Shown here: piece by piece, positions 35,362 to 45,607 of the stretch
Position numbering within the stretch: the stretch's first letter is position 1
How the letters are laid out: every line of letters starts with the position of its first letter
Assembly (NCBI GenBank): GCA_030657355.1
Contig: CP131056.1
Coordinates: 434,001 to 498,000 of the forward strand
Origin: Radicibacter daui
Lineage (GTDB): Bacteria; Pseudomonadota; Alphaproteobacteria; Radicibacterales; Radicibacteraceae
Reading direction: 5' to 3'
DNA: 64,000 nucleotides
The notes under the pieces: model-generated
Databases searched by the model: none
Told to the model about the DNA's origin: nothing
The model's input: only the letters and a program-made list of their open reading frames with translations
Made by a program: the position numbers and the translations under genes

Positions 35362-36048
35362 TCAGGCCGGCAGGACACTGACGCCGATGACATAGGGGTG
35401 GAGCGCCATCAGGGCGACCCAAAGCAGGGCGCCGGCAGCCGGCCGCCACGGCGCTACTTCGCCGAAAGGCAGCCTCTGCCGTCCGGCAACGATGGCCGCA
35501 AAAGGAAGATTGGAGGTGGCGGCGGCAAAATCACGCCATCTTTCCGCATCGCGGAGCGCGTGCTTGGCATCGATGGCAAGCGTGCCCGCCAGCGCGAGGA
35601 TCGTCATGCCGCCAAAAAGGACGAGCCCGGCCAGATGACCGTTGGCGATGGCATGTACGATGCCCCACAGGCCAAAGCCCCACATCATCGGGTGCCGCGT
35701 CACCCGCAGGGCTCCCCGCGCCATGTCGCTGCCGTGAGGCGGCAGTTTCCCGCCGCCGACGGCGGTCGGGTTGGGCTGGGTCATGCCGCACACGATGAGG
35801 ATCGTTGCCGGCAGCATGAGGATGATGGCGAGCCAGTGCTGCCAGGCGGCTGGTGCCCACAGGCTGATGTAGGGCGCGCTGCGATAGGCGAGCGCAACCC
35901 AGACGATCAGCACCGTGGCCGCCAGTGAAAACAGGCCGCGGTAGGCCATCTCGCCGGTGAGGGCGATGATCCGGCCTCGTACCGGCGGGGCGGCGAGCCC
36001 GAAATGCAGGACAAGAAAGAGTACTGTCGCGACAACAAGCTGGGTCAT
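35362..36048 (-). CDS. NnrU family membrane protein
   Basis: 228 residues, about six membrane spans. The NnrU signature MTQPNPTAVGGG, ALRVTRHPMMWGFGLW and the WRDFAAATSNLPFAAI segment are clear. NnrU relatives are linked to denitrification in some Rhodobacterales and are related to isoprenylcysteine methyltransferase-like and methanethiol membrane proteins; no nitrogen-oxide genes are nearby. ATG at 36048 is chosen because GGGAG lies nine bases upstream; GTG at 36054 is too close to that site. Confidence 0.9.
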   Translation of the reverse strand: MTQLVVATVLFLVLHFGLAAPPVRGRIIALTGEMAYRGLFSLAATVLIVWVALAYRSAPYISLWAPAAWQHWLAIILMLPATILIVCGMTQPNPTAVGGGKLPPHGSDMARGALRVTRHPMMWGFGLWGIVHAIANGHLAGLVLFGGMTILALAGTLAIDAKHALRDAERWRDFAAATSNLPFAAIVAGRQRLPFGEVAPWRPAAGALLWVALMALHPYVIGVSVLPA

Positions 36049-36097
36049 GCGCACTCACTCCCTTTGTTGAGCCTTTGCCCCTGCCGTGGCGGGGCTG

Positions 36098-36613
36098 TCA
36101 GGAAAGCTCGGCAAGGCCGGCCACGCCGGTCAGTGCCGAAGCCGCTGCCGCAAGGCGCGCCTGCCAGCTTCCCCGTCCTTCCAGCCGGGCGCGGCGTCCG
36201 CCGGTCGCGGTCATCTCCAGCCGCACCAGCAGATGGTTTCGCGGCGTGTGCGGTCCAAGCCTGGCCGGCCACTCCACCAGGCAGATACTGTCCTGCACCA
36301 GTTCTTCCCAGCCGATCTCGAGCACTTCGTCGGGCTCTTCCAGCCGGTAAAGGTCAAGATGGGCCAGCGGTCCGGCAGCTGTCTCGTAGGTCTGCACCAG
36401 CGTGAAGGTGGGGCTGGGTACGGCCGTTTCCGATCCGGCAAGGCGGCGAATGAGGGCACGGCAGAGCGCCGTCTTGCCGGTGCCGAGATCCCCTTCCAGC
36501 AGTACCGAATCGCCGGGGGCGAGCAGCGGCCCCAACGCCTCGCCCAGACGGTCGGTGGCTGCCGGGTCCGGCAGGTCCAGTTGCAGGCCGGCAGCAGAGC
36601 TTCTGGCACTCAT
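36098..36613 (-). CDS. tsaE: TsaE, t6A ATPase: internal start of the kinase-TsaE frame
   Basis: 171 residues if started at the internal ATG 36613, the normal TsaE length. Walker A is EGDLGTGKTALCRAL, followed by SPTFTLVQTY, HLDLYRLEEPDE and CLVEWPARL, all canonical. TsaE is the ATPase of the TsaBDE complex that makes t6A37 in ANN-decoding tRNAs and is generally essential. A GAGG sits about eight bases upstream of the ATG (minus strand), so independent translation within the longer frame is plausible. This entry lies wholly inside the preceding one. Confidence 0.8.
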   Translation of the reverse strand: MSARSSAAGLQLDLPDPAATDRLGEALGPLLAPGDSVLLEGDLGTGKTALCRALIRRLAGSETAVPSPTFTLVQTYETAAGPLAHLDLYRLEEPDEVLEIGWEELVQDSICLVEWPARLGPHTPRNHLLVRLEMTATGGRRARLEGRGSWQARLAAAASALTGVAGLAELS

Positions 36614-39064
36614 GGCAAAATCCTCAAGGGCATCGTCCGGCAGCAGCGGCAGGGCCTGGGTGGCGGGCAGGGTCAGGCACACCCGCGTGCCGCCACCCGG
36701 CTGGGCACCGAGCGTCAGGCTGCCGCCATGCAGTTCTATGATGTTGCGGGCCAGCGTCAGGCCCAATGCCGGCCCTTCGCCGTCGCGCCCGCGGGCGGCG
36801 CGGTCAAAGGGGGTAAAGAGCAGTCCCGGCTCGATGCCAGGGCCGCCGAGGCCGGTATCGCTGACGGTAATCTCCAGCCCGTCCGGGCTGCGCCGGGCGC
36901 TCAGCAGCACGCGCCCGCCCGCTGGCGTCGCGCGGATGGCACTGCTGACGAGGCGGAACAGCACCTGGACCAGCCGGCGCCGGTCACCGAGAATAAGGCC
37001 GGCATCGCTCGCACAATCGATCACCAGTGCCACGTCGCTGCGGCGGGCCCAGTCGCGGGTAATCTCCCCGGCTTCGGACAGCAGCGTTGCCACCGGCACC
37101 AGCGCGAGATCGAGCGACAGCATGCCGGCTTCGATGGTGGCAAGGTCAAGGATGTCGTCGATCAGCCGGCGCAGCTTTTCGCTGGCTTCCAGAATGCCGT
37201 CGACCTGATCGTTCTGCCGTTGTGTCAGTTCGCCGAACTGGCCGCGCTGCAGGATGTCGGCATAACCCTGTACAGCGTTGATCGGGCTTCTGAGCTGCGA
37301 TGTGACATTGGCGAGGAATTCGCTCTTGATGCGCCCCACCTCGGTCAGGGCCGCGTTGTCGGCGCGCAGGGAGCGTTCCACCTGCACGGTGTCGGTGATG
37401 TCGACCACGGTGTTGAGCATCGCTCCGTCGGGCAGCGGCACGCTGCTGATCTCCACCACCAGCCCCTGATTGAGCTCGGCCCGCAGGGCCCGTGAGGAGC
37501 GCTCGAGCGCCAGCGACAGAAGCTCGCGCCGCAGTTCCGCATCGGGATGCGGGAACACCGTCAGCATCCGGTCGACCAGTTCGGCGGCGTGGGGGCCGCG
37601 TGCCGTCTCCGGCGGGCTCAGCTGGAAGAGGCGCATGAAGGCGGGGTTGAGCAGCGTCAGGCGGCCGTCACTGGAGAACACGGCAACACCTTCGGCAAGG
37701 TTATCCAGCGTCTCGCGCTGTACCGCCATCAGCGTATCGTAGGAGGCCTGCAGCTCCAGGGCATTCGTTACGTCTTCGTAACTGAACAGCAATCCGCCGG
37801 GTGGATGCGCGGCGATAACCACGCGCAGCGTACGTCCGTCCGGCAGGTGCAGCACCTCTTCTTCCGTTGCCGGCAGTGCTGTGAAGCGGGCAAGCTGGCG
37901 GGAGCGGAAGTCACGGAAATTTTCCGTCTCCGGAATGGCGCCGCGGGCGCGCAGGCTGTCCAGCAGCTCGGCATAGGAAGGGGCGCCGTCAAGCCAGCGC
38001 TCCTCCAGCCGCCAGAGGCGGGCGAAGTTGCTGTTGTAGAAGGTCAGGCGCGTATCCTGACCGAAGATGGCGATGGCGGCGCCCATGGCCTCCAGAATCT
38101 CGGCCTGTGCCTGCCGGTGCCGCTCGAATTCCCGGGAAAGGGCTGCTGCCGCGCTTTCGTCGAGCGCCCAGCCCAGGTAGCCCGGCGCGCCGGGAGCTGC
38201 GGCTTGCAAGGGCATTTCGCTGAGCGAGATCTGCCGGCGCTCACCTTTCACGATCACCGGCAGGCTGTGGGTTTCCAGCGTGTGGCTTTCGCGGGCCTTT
38301 TCCGCAAGGCGGCGCGGCGTGCCGAAGGCGGGGGTTGCGGCCAGCTCGCGCTGGTCCTCCAGCACGCCTGTGCGGTCATTGCCTTCGACAAAATCCACGA
38401 AGGCACGGTTGATCCAGGCAAGGCGCAGCGAGGCATCGCGTCGCCACACCGGTAGTGGCAGCGTATCCAGCATTGCGGTGAGCTGCTCAAGCTGTTCGCG
38501 GGTCGCCTGCAATTCATCCATCGTTCCCAGGAGGGAGCTGGCGGGGGAAAGGCAGATGCGGCGGGTGGCGGAAAGGCTCTCCGGTGCTTCCTGTGCCGGC
38601 CAGCCGAGCAGATAACGCTCCTGCCCGCCCTGTGTCAGATGCATCATCCAGGGCGGCGGCGAGCCGGCAAGGCTGTCGCCGGGGAGCAGTGCCACGGTCA
38701 GGAAGCTTGCCGGCAGCCCGTCCTCGACCGGCGCAAGGCCAAGGCTATCGGCCCCGGTGAGCCGTTTGATGCGCCCTTCGCCATCCACCGTGGCGATGAG
38801 CGGGGTTGCGGCATGGCGCAGGCGCCATTCATCATGCAGCTGTTCCGCAAGCTGCTGGGAGCGCCGGCGGGCGCGCAGGGCAAAAAACAGGGTCACGGCG
38901 AGAGCAAGGGTCAGACCGGCGAGCGTTGCCAGAAGCGCCGGGTTTGCGGACACGACGGTTGCCTCGGCGGCCAGGGCCCTGCCCGCTGATGTCACGACCA
39001 AGAGGCCGGCGGCCGTCGCCGCCGGCCACGTTCTGCCGGTTACCTTGCCCCTGCGGTTCATCAT
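36098..39064 (-). CDS. Three-PAS kinase-like protein, phospho-acceptor His missing, fused in frame to TsaE
   Basis: 988 residues. A signal/membrane segment and a span near 43-65 precede three PAS-like regions (about 190-300, 325-440, 450-560), a HisKA-like helix pair, HATPase_c (about 690-805; SDTGLGGPGIEPG) and, from 818, a complete TsaE domain. In the H-box, FLANVTSQLRSPINAVQGY has S589-Q590 where His-Glu is expected, so autophosphorylation at this site is impossible. The N-box is also weak (FRLVSSAIRATP). Kinase-like genes beside tsaE are known in Alphaproteobacteria; here no stop separates the two. It could be a real fusion or two products made from one frame (see the internal tsaE start). 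Confidence 0.85.
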   Translation of the reverse strand: MMNRRGKVTGRTWPAATAAGLLVVTSAGRALAAEATVVSANPALLATLAGLTLALAVTLFFALRARRRSQQLAEQLHDEWRLRHAATPLIATVDGEGRIKRLTGADSLGLAPVEDGLPASFLTVALLPGDSLAGSPPPWMMHLTQGGQERYLLGWPAQEAPESLSATRRICLSPASSLLGTMDELQATREQLEQLTAMLDTLPLPVWRRDASLRLAWINRAFVDFVEGNDRTGVLEDQRELAATPAFGTPRRLAEKARESHTLETHSLPVIVKGERRQISLSEMPLQAAAPGAPGYLGWALDESAAAALSREFERHRQAQAEILEAMGAAIAIFGQDTRLTFYNSNFARLWRLEERWLDGAPSYAELLDSLRARGAIPETENFRDFRSRQLARFTALPATEEEVLHLPDGRTLRVVIAAHPPGGLLFSYEDVTNALELQASYDTLMAVQRETLDNLAEGVAVFSSDGRLTLLNPAFMRLFQLSPPETARGPHAAELVDRMLTVFPHPDAELRRELLSLALERSSRALRAELNQGLVVEISSVPLPDGAMLNTVVDITDTVQVERSLRADNAALTEVGRIKSEFLANVTSQLRSPINAVQGYADILQRGQFGELTQRQNDQVDGILEASEKLRRLIDDILDLATIEAGMLSLDLALVPVATLLSEAGEITRDWARRSDVALVIDCASDAGLILGDRRRLVQVLFRLVSSAIRATPAGGRVLLSARRSPDGLEITVSDTGLGGPGIEPGLLFTPFDRAARGRDGEGPALGLTLARNIIELHGGSLTLGAQPGGGTRVCLTLPATQALPLLPDDALEDFAMSARSSAAGLQLDLPDPAATDRLGEALGPLLAPGDSVLLEGDLGTGKTALCRALIRRLAGSETAVPSPTFTLVQTYETAAGPLAHLDLYRLEEPDEVLEIGWEELVQDSICLVEWPARLGPHTPRNHLLVRLEMTATGGRRARLEGRGSWQARLAAAASALTGVAGLAELS

Positions 39065-39141
39065 CCCCGCTTATCCCCCAAGGGCGGACGGTAACCCGTT
39101 GCCGCCACAGCGACAAGTAAGCTGCCGGACCCTGAAACAAG

Positions 39142-39197
39142 CATGCCCCCGTTTTCCGGCGCCCCCTCGGAAGGCGGCAAAGGAGAACGGGGGCATG
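39142..39197. other. 12-bp inverted repeat between aspC and the kinase-TsaE gene
   Basis: CATGCCCCCGTT (39142-39153) and its exact complement (39186-39197) flank a 32-base loop that contains a further TTCCG/CGGAA pairing. It follows the aspartate aminotransferase stop. There is no T-run, so it may be a weak terminator or an RNA 3' stabiliser. Confidence 0.5.
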
Positions 39198-39257
39198 GGA
39201 CACTTCAGAAGCCTGATCGGGCCGGCACAGACGGCCAGGCCCGTTCAGGGCACCTGA

Positions 39258-40547
<1,290 letters not shown>

Positions 40548-40708
40548 TTAGGCAAACTGCCGGCTGCAACCCTTCTTCCGCCTCAAATCGGGCCATTGAG
40601 CGAAGGCTGGTTAACTTTCCTTAATAAGTTTGCGGTAAAAATGGCAGCTGGGTCCGTCTGCGCTCGTTTCGCTGGCGGCTTTGGGTGTCGCTACCAGGTC
40701 GGTGATTG

Positions 40709-41863
40709 ATGTTTTCTCGCAACTCCAAGTTCGAGGTGTACGTCCAGAAGGAAAACCGCTGGGCGCTGCAATCTGCCTTCGACGAGGAGGCCCCTGCCGT
40801 CCAGAGTGCGCGCAATCATCTGGGCGTGCCCGGCGTGCAGGCGGTGCGCGTGGTGGAAGAGTGGTCCGGGCTCGGCGGGCGCCGCAAGGAGCGCGAAGTG
40901 CTGAGCCAGCAGGCCGTAGCTGGCGCCAAGAAAGCGACTATCTGCCTCGAGCCGGACCCCTTCAACTGCAAGTTCGAGACGCTGGAAGACATCTATCACC
41001 CGGTCGTGCGCCGGGCGGTCGGCCAGATCATGAAAAATTTCCTGACCGAACTCGTCATCTCCCCGACCGAGTTCGTGCATGGCGGCCAGCACATGAAGCG
41101 CTTCTTCCGCGAGGAACGGCTGCCGGGTGCCTTCTATTTCATCTTCGTCAAGTTCTGGCAGGACGCGCCCAAGGATGTGGATGCTGGGGTGCTGACCAGC
41201 CGGATGGACAAGATCTTTGCCGAGGCGATGAACCGGGCCACCGGCTTTTCCACCGGCCGCAAGCTGGTGATCAAGTCACGCGAGGATGCCGTGGCCGCGC
41301 TGGCGCGATCGGCTGAACTGTCGCCGGAAGATGGCGGGCGTTTTGCCTTCAATGCAGCGCTCAGCGAATATCTGGGCGAATTCCGCGCCTGGCCGGCCAA
41401 GCTGGATGAGGTCTTCAACATCGCCATCATGGCGAAGGAAGACCGCATGTGGCAGCTGACGGACGAGATCTGCGCCGAAGTGCTGGAAATGTCGGAGATG
41501 ATCCGCGACCTGCTGGGCGATCACAAGAATCTGGCCGCGGCCCTCATGGTGCTGGCCGATTATGTGATGGGCGAAAGCGCCGTTCCCGGTGCCGGCGGCT
41601 GGAATAATCACCTCTGGATTTCCAAGGGCATCAGCCGGGGGCGCCTGCCGCGTACCCAGGCATCCCTGCTGCTGCGCCTCGTGCGTGCGCTCAACGGCAA
41701 TAATCCACTGACCAAGACCGGCGCCCGTGCCGATGGCCAGGCGCTTGGCGACCTGCGCAAGAAGCTGACGCTGCCGACCCGCGATCTCATCGGTGGCAAG
41801 CACATGGAAAGCGCCTTTGAGCGGCGCTGGTCCCGCGTGCGCGAAACGCTGTTGCAGGAATGA
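40709..41863 (+). CDS. Conserved-looking protein of unknown function
   Basis: 384 residues from ATG 40709 (a TTG precedes it directly). It is soluble, mixed alpha/beta at the N-terminus (FSRNSKFEVYVQKENRWALQ) and strongly helical afterwards, with no signal peptide or transmembrane segment. I recognise no domain. It has its own divergent promoter region and a strong terminator, and base composition and codon use match its neighbours, so it looks like a stable gene. An RNA- or nucleoid-related role cannot be read from the sequence. Confidence 0.85.
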   Translation: MFSRNSKFEVYVQKENRWALQSAFDEEAPAVQSARNHLGVPGVQAVRVVEEWSGLGGRRKEREVLSQQAVAGAKKATICLEPDPFNCKFETLEDIYHPVVRRAVGQIMKNFLTELVISPTEFVHGGQHMKRFFREERLPGAFYFIFVKFWQDAPKDVDAGVLTSRMDKIFAEAMNRATGFSTGRKLVIKSREDAVAALARSAELSPEDGGRFAFNAALSEYLGEFRAWPAKLDEVFNIAIMAKEDRMWQLTDEICAEVLEMSEMIRDLLGDHKNLAAALMVLADYVMGESAVPGAGGWNNHLWISKGISRGRLPRTQASLLLRLVRALNGNNPLTKTGARADGQALGDLRKKLTLPTRDLIGGKHMESAFERRWSRVRETLLQE

Positions 41864-41888
41864 CCGGCTCCGGCGTTTGAGGACGCTG

Positions 41889-41930
41889 AAAACAAAAGCG
41901 CCGACGGGGAGCCGCCGGCGCTTTTGTTTT
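41889..41930. terminator. Strong bidirectional terminator before phaR
   Basis: A 15-bp perfect inverted repeat (41889-41903 with 41916-41930) with AAAACAAAA on one edge and TTTTGTTTT on the other serves the unknown gene and phaR, which converge. Confidence 0.92.
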
Positions 41931-41946
41931 CCGTCTCCGGAAGGCG

Positions 41947-42561
41947 TTATTTGCTCAGCTTGTCGATCTTCTGCTGCAATTCGTCGAGACGCGATTGCAG
42001 CATGTTGAGTGCATCCTCGGCCGGATTGCCGGTACTGGCCGGGCGCTGCGGAGCGGCGCTTCCGGAAGCCGGCGGAGAGTAGGGCGAGAACACCTGGAAC
42101 GCCCGGTCGAAGAGCGCCATGTTCTGCTTGGCCATTTCCTCCAGCGCGGCGCCGAAGGGAAACATCGCCGGCATCCCGCCCATCGGGGCCAGCGAGTTCT
42201 TCATATAGTCGCGCATGCGCTCCTGATTGGAGGAGAAGGCCTGCATTGAATGTTCGAGGTAGCGCGGCACCGCCCACTGCATGCTGTCGCCATAAAAGGC
42301 GATAAGCTGGCGCAGGAAGCTGATGGGCAGCAGGTTCTGCCCGCCCTTGCTCTCTTCCTCGACGATGATCTGGGTCAGCACCGAGCGGGTGATGTCCTCG
42401 CCTGTCTTGGCGTCATAGACCACGAAGTCGGCACCCTCCTTGACCAGGCCGGCAAGGTGATCAAGGGTCACATAGCTGCTGGTTGCGGTATTGTAGAGGC
42501 GCCGGTTCGCATATTTCTTGATGGTAATCGGAGCGGGTTTTTCTTCGTCAGCCTTTGTCAT
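41947..42561 (-). CDS. phaR: Polyhydroxyalkanoate synthesis repressor PhaR
   Basis: 204 residues from ATG 42561. The N-terminal PHB/PHA accumulation-regulator DNA-binding domain is at ITIKKYANRRLYNT...YVTLDHLAGLV, followed by two PHB_acc repeats (LTQIIVEEESKG and LIAFYGDSMQ) and a C-terminal coiled coil (SRLDELQQKIDKLS). PhaR binds PHB granules and, when no granule is available, represses phasin and its own gene. It is divergent from the PHB-linked gene pair across 157 bases containing CGCAATGCA at 42662. The longer frame to 42612 is unconserved. Confidence 0.95.
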   Translation of the reverse strand: MTKADEEKPAPITIKKYANRRLYNTATSSYVTLDHLAGLVKEGADFVVYDAKTGEDITRSVLTQIIVEEESKGGQNLLPISFLRQLIAFYGDSMQWAVPRYLEHSMQAFSSNQERMRDYMKNSLAPMGGMPAMFPFGAALEEMAKQNMALFDRAFQVFSPYSPPASGSAAPQRPASTGNPAEDALNMLQSRLDELQQKIDKLSK

Positions 42562-42661
42562 TGTCTTGTTGTTCCTCCGCTGGCCTGACCGGCTCTTCGC
42601 TTCCTCACTCAAGCTAAGCGTGTAGGAGGTGACTTAGCAAGGGCTTGCGCGGACGCGGTGT

Positions 42662-42670
42662 CGCAATGCA
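42662..42670. promoter_or_regulatory. TGC-dyad, candidate PhaR site in the phaR divergent promoter
   Basis: CGCAATGCA matches eight of nine bases of TGCAATGCA found at the phasin promoter. It lies between phaR (minus) and the coiled-coil gene (plus), where autoregulation would be expected. Confidence 0.4.
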
Positions 42671-42718
42671 ACAGGCGGGCAGGATGTCCGGCCGGCACAA
42701 AAGGGAGGAAGGCGTCAC

Positions 42719-43195
42719 ATGGGTGCCGATCACGGCGATGACGGTTCGGCGGGCCCCGGCCGGACTGCGGAGCTGGCCGGGCTTGCCCGCGAGTTTGTCG
42801 ATCTCTGGCAGGACCAGGTGGCGGCGAACCTTGCCGATCCCGAAACCGCCGAGACGCTGACACGGTTGACGGCGATGTGGAGCGGGGCTGCCAGCGCCAT
42901 GATAGCGGCACTTGCCGGCGCGGGTGAAAGCAGATCGGGGCAGAAGACGGGTGCCGGTACCGGCGGCGGGAGTGGAACGCATGACAGGCAAGCGGACGCC
43001 GGCACCGACGCCGATTTCGCAGGAGAAACCGCCAGCAGCAAGGCTGGGTCCACGGCCGCTCTGGCTGCATCTGGGGCTGGCGGCGATGCCCTGGCTCGGC
43101 TCGCCGGCCGCCTGGACGCAGTGGAAGCAAGGCTCGCCGCCCTGGAAGGGCGCGCAGGCAAGCGATCTGGAGGCCGTCGCCCGAAAGCTGGCTGA
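42719..43195 (+). CDS. Small PHB-cluster protein with C-terminal coiled coil (PhaE-like in position)
   Basis: 158 residues. The N-terminal helix AREFVDLWQDQVAANLADPETAE resembles small PHA-synthase-associated proteins, a Gly/Ser/Ala-rich linker follows, and the end (LARLAGRLDAVEARLAALEGR) is a heptad coiled coil with a basic tail. GGGAGG at 42703-42708 lies ten bases before the ATG, so it is surely translated. Its last 215 bases overlap the PhaC-like gene in another frame. I infer a granule or synthase partner; no family name is certain. Confidence 0.75.
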   Translation: MGADHGDDGSAGPGRTAELAGLAREFVDLWQDQVAANLADPETAETLTRLTAMWSGAASAMIAALAGAGESRSGQKTGAGTGGGSGTHDRQADAGTDADFAGETASSKAGSTAALAASGAGGDALARLAGRLDAVEARLAALEGRAGKRSGGRRPKAG

Positions 43196-44261
43196 CTATC
43201 CGGCAGAGGCGGTAGAAGCGGCGCTGGCTGCCGAGGGCGTGCGCCGCCTTGCTCGCATGATGGCCGGCGTCAGCCGCTATCGGGCCCATCCCTGGCACCG
43301 GCCTCCGGAGGCGGCGCCGGTGCTGTGGCAGGAGGGGTCAACCCGGCTTCTCGATTATGGGGCAGAGGGCGGGCGGCCGCTCCTCATCGTGCCATCGCTC
43401 ATCAACCGGGCCTATGTGCTGGATCTGATGGCGGAGCGCTCTTTCCTGCGCTTCCTCGCCGGGGCCGGCCTGCGTCCTTTGCTGGTGGACTGGGGTGTTC
43501 CCGGTGCAGCCGAGACCAACTTCGGACTCGATGATTATGTGGCCGGGCGGCTTGCCCGGGCGCTGGCTGTTACCCGCACCCTGGCGGGCGGGCCGGTGCC
43601 GGTGATCGGCTACTGCATGGGCGGCCTGCTGGCTGCCGGCCTTGCGGCGCTGGAGCCGGCCGCCATCTCGGCGCTCGTCTTCCTCGCCACACCCTGGGAT
43701 TTTTATGTGGCCGACGATGGGGTGACCGGACGGCAGATGGCGGCACTGCATGCCGTATTGGCACCTGCCCTTTCGGCCTGGGGGGCGATGCCCACCGACA
43801 TGCTGCAGCTGTTTTTCACCGCGCTCGATCCGTTGCTCGCTGCCCGCAAGTTTTCGCGATTCGCTGCTGCAGAAGCCGGAGAACCGCCGCCTGAAGGCCG
43901 GCCCGATAGCGCCTTTGTGGCGGTGGAGGACTGGCTTAATGACGGCGTGCCGCTCGTCGCCCGCGTTGCCGGGGAGTGCCTTGCCGGTTGGTGGGGCGCC
44001 AATACGCCCGCCACTGGAAAGTGGGAGGTGGCGGGCTGCCCCGTTGTCGCCGGAAAGCTGGCGCAGCCTTCCCTCGTGGTCGTGCCTTCCGCCGACCGCA
44101 TCGTGCCGCCGGCCAGCGCGCTGGCGCTGGCTTCGGCCCTGCCGCGCCGCGATCTCATCGAACCGCCGCTCGGCCATATCGGCATGATGGTCAGTGCCAA
44201 GGCGCCGGGCTGGGTTTGGCAACCCTTGCGCGACTGGCTCGTCACTATGACGGCCTCGTGA
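42981..44261 (+). CDS. PhaC-like alpha/beta hydrolase
   Basis: 426 residues. The lipase-like box is GYCMGG with nucleophile C212, as in PHA synthases, in which Cys forms the acyl-enzyme. Other synthase-like segments are LLIVPSLINRAYVLDL, PLLVDWG and FLATPWDFY, with a late HIGMM His. It is shorter than class I PhaC (near 590 residues) and lacks much of the N-terminal domain, so it may be a divergent synthase or an accessory hydrolase. ATG 42981 has GGGAG eight bases upstream, although it lies inside the preceding gene. Followed by phaA. Confidence 0.85.
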   Translation: MTGKRTPAPTPISQEKPPAARLGPRPLWLHLGLAAMPWLGSPAAWTQWKQGSPPWKGAQASDLEAVARKLADYPAEAVEAALAAEGVRRLARMMAGVSRYRAHPWHRPPEAAPVLWQEGSTRLLDYGAEGGRPLLIVPSLINRAYVLDLMAERSFLRFLAGAGLRPLLVDWGVPGAAETNFGLDDYVAGRLARALAVTRTLAGGPVPVIGYCMGGLLAAGLAALEPAAISALVFLATPWDFYVADDGVTGRQMAALHAVLAPALSAWGAMPTDMLQLFFTALDPLLAARKFSRFAAAEAGEPPPEGRPDSAFVAVEDWLNDGVPLVARVAGECLAGWWGANTPATGKWEVAGCPVVAGKLAQPSLVVVPSADRIVPPASALALASALPRRDLIEPPLGHIGMMVSAKAPGWVWQPLRDWLVTMTAS

Positions 44262-44404
44262 CTGCCCCGACGGTTGGCACGGCGCGCCGCCTGTGCTTGA
44301 GTTGTCCGGTCACTTGACGCAGATCATCGACAGCCTGCCGGTACCCGCTACGGTTGAGGCATCAGCGGTTCCGGCCAGGGCCCATATCCCCGGGGAGAAA
44401 TCGA

Positions 44405-45577
44405 ATGTCCGATATCGTCATTGCCAGTGCGGCCCGTACGCCGATTGGCAGTTTTTCCGGGGGCCTTTCCAGCCTGCCCGCGCATGATCTCGGCAAGGTG
44501 ATGATCACCGAGCTGCTCAGGCGCTCGGGCGTGGCGGCGGACGAGGTCGACGAGGTGGTGCTGGGCCAGGTCCTCACTGCCGGCCAGGGCCAGAATCCGG
44601 CCCGCCAGGCAGCGGTCAATGCCGGCATCCCCACCGACAAGACGGCTTACGGCATCAACCAGGTTTGCGGCTCGGGCCTGCGCACCGTGGCGCTCGGCAT
44701 GCAGGCGATCCAGACCGGTGCGGCCGGTATCGTCATTGCCGGCGGCATGGAGAGCATGAGCCTTGCCCATCACAGCGCCTTCCTGCGCTCCGGCGCCAAG
44801 ATGGGCAGCCTCGAGCTTACCGACACCATGATCAAGGACGGCCTGTGGGAAGCGTTCCACGGCTATCACATGGGCATCACCGCCGAGAACGTGGCCGAGC
44901 GCTGGCAGATCAGCCGCGATGAGCAGGATGCCTTCGCCCTTGCGTCGCAAAACAAGGCCGAGGCGGCGCAGAAGGCCGGCAAGTTCAAGGACGAGATCGT
45001 CCCGGTGACCATCTCCACCCGCAAGGGCGATGTGGTTGTCGACAGTGACGAGCATCCCCGCCATGGCACCACGATCGAGGCGCTCGCCAAGCTGCGCCCG
45101 GCCTTTTCCAAGGAAGGCAGCGTGACGGCGGGCAATGCCAGCGGCCTTAATGACGGAGCGGCCGGTGTTATCCTGATGACGGCTGCGGAAGCAGCGCGCC
45201 GCGGTATCACGCCGCTCGCCCGCATTGCCAGCTGGGCCACCTGCGGCGTCGAGCCGGCGGTAATGGGCTCCGGTCCGATTCCCGCCAGCCGCAGCGCGCT
45301 CAAGAAGGCCGGCTGGTCGGTTGGCGATCTCGATCTTGTCGAGGCGAATGAGGCGTTCGCCGCCCAGGCTCTGGCTGTTAACAAGGACCTCGGCTGGGAC
45401 CCGGCGCGGGTCAATGTCAATGGCGGCGCCATTGCGCTTGGTCATCCCATCGGGGCTTCGGGCGCACGCGTGCTCGTTACCCTGCTGCATGAGATGGCGC
45501 GCCGCGATGCGCACAAGGGCCTCGCCACGCTGTGCATCGGTGGCGGCATGGGCATTGCCCTGTGCGTGGAACGCTGA
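44405..45577 (+). CDS. phaA: Acetyl-CoA acetyltransferase (beta-ketothiolase)
   Basis: 390 residues. Active-site residues are C88 (NQVCGSGLR), H347 ([10 protein letters not shown]) and C377 (TLCIGGGMG). It condenses two acetyl-CoA to acetoacetyl-CoA, the first step of PHB synthesis. The ATG at 44405 has GGGGAGA upstream; the earlier ATG at 44354 adds unconserved residues. It is followed by phaB after a hairpin. Confidence 0.96.
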   Translation: MSDIVIASAARTPIGSFSGGLSSLPAHDLGKVMITELLRRSGVAADEVDEVVLGQVLTAGQGQNPARQAAVNAGIPTDKTAYGINQVCGSGLRTVALGMQAIQTGAAGIVIAGGMESMSLAHHSAFLRSGAKMGSLELTDTMIKDGLWEAFHGYHMGITAENVAERWQISRDEQDAFALASQNKAEAAQKAGKFKDEIVPVTISTRKGDVVVDSDEHPRHGTTIEALAKLRPAFSKEGSVTAGNASGLNDGAAGVILMTAAEAARRGITPLARIASWATCGVEPAVMGSGPIPASRSALKKAGWSVGDLDLVEANEAFAAQALAVNKDLGWDPARVNVNGGAIALGHPIGASGARVLVTLLHEMARRDAHKGLATLCIGGGMGIALCVER

Positions 45578-45607
45578 GGAACAAGAGATCAACTGAATAG
45601 ATTTCCG

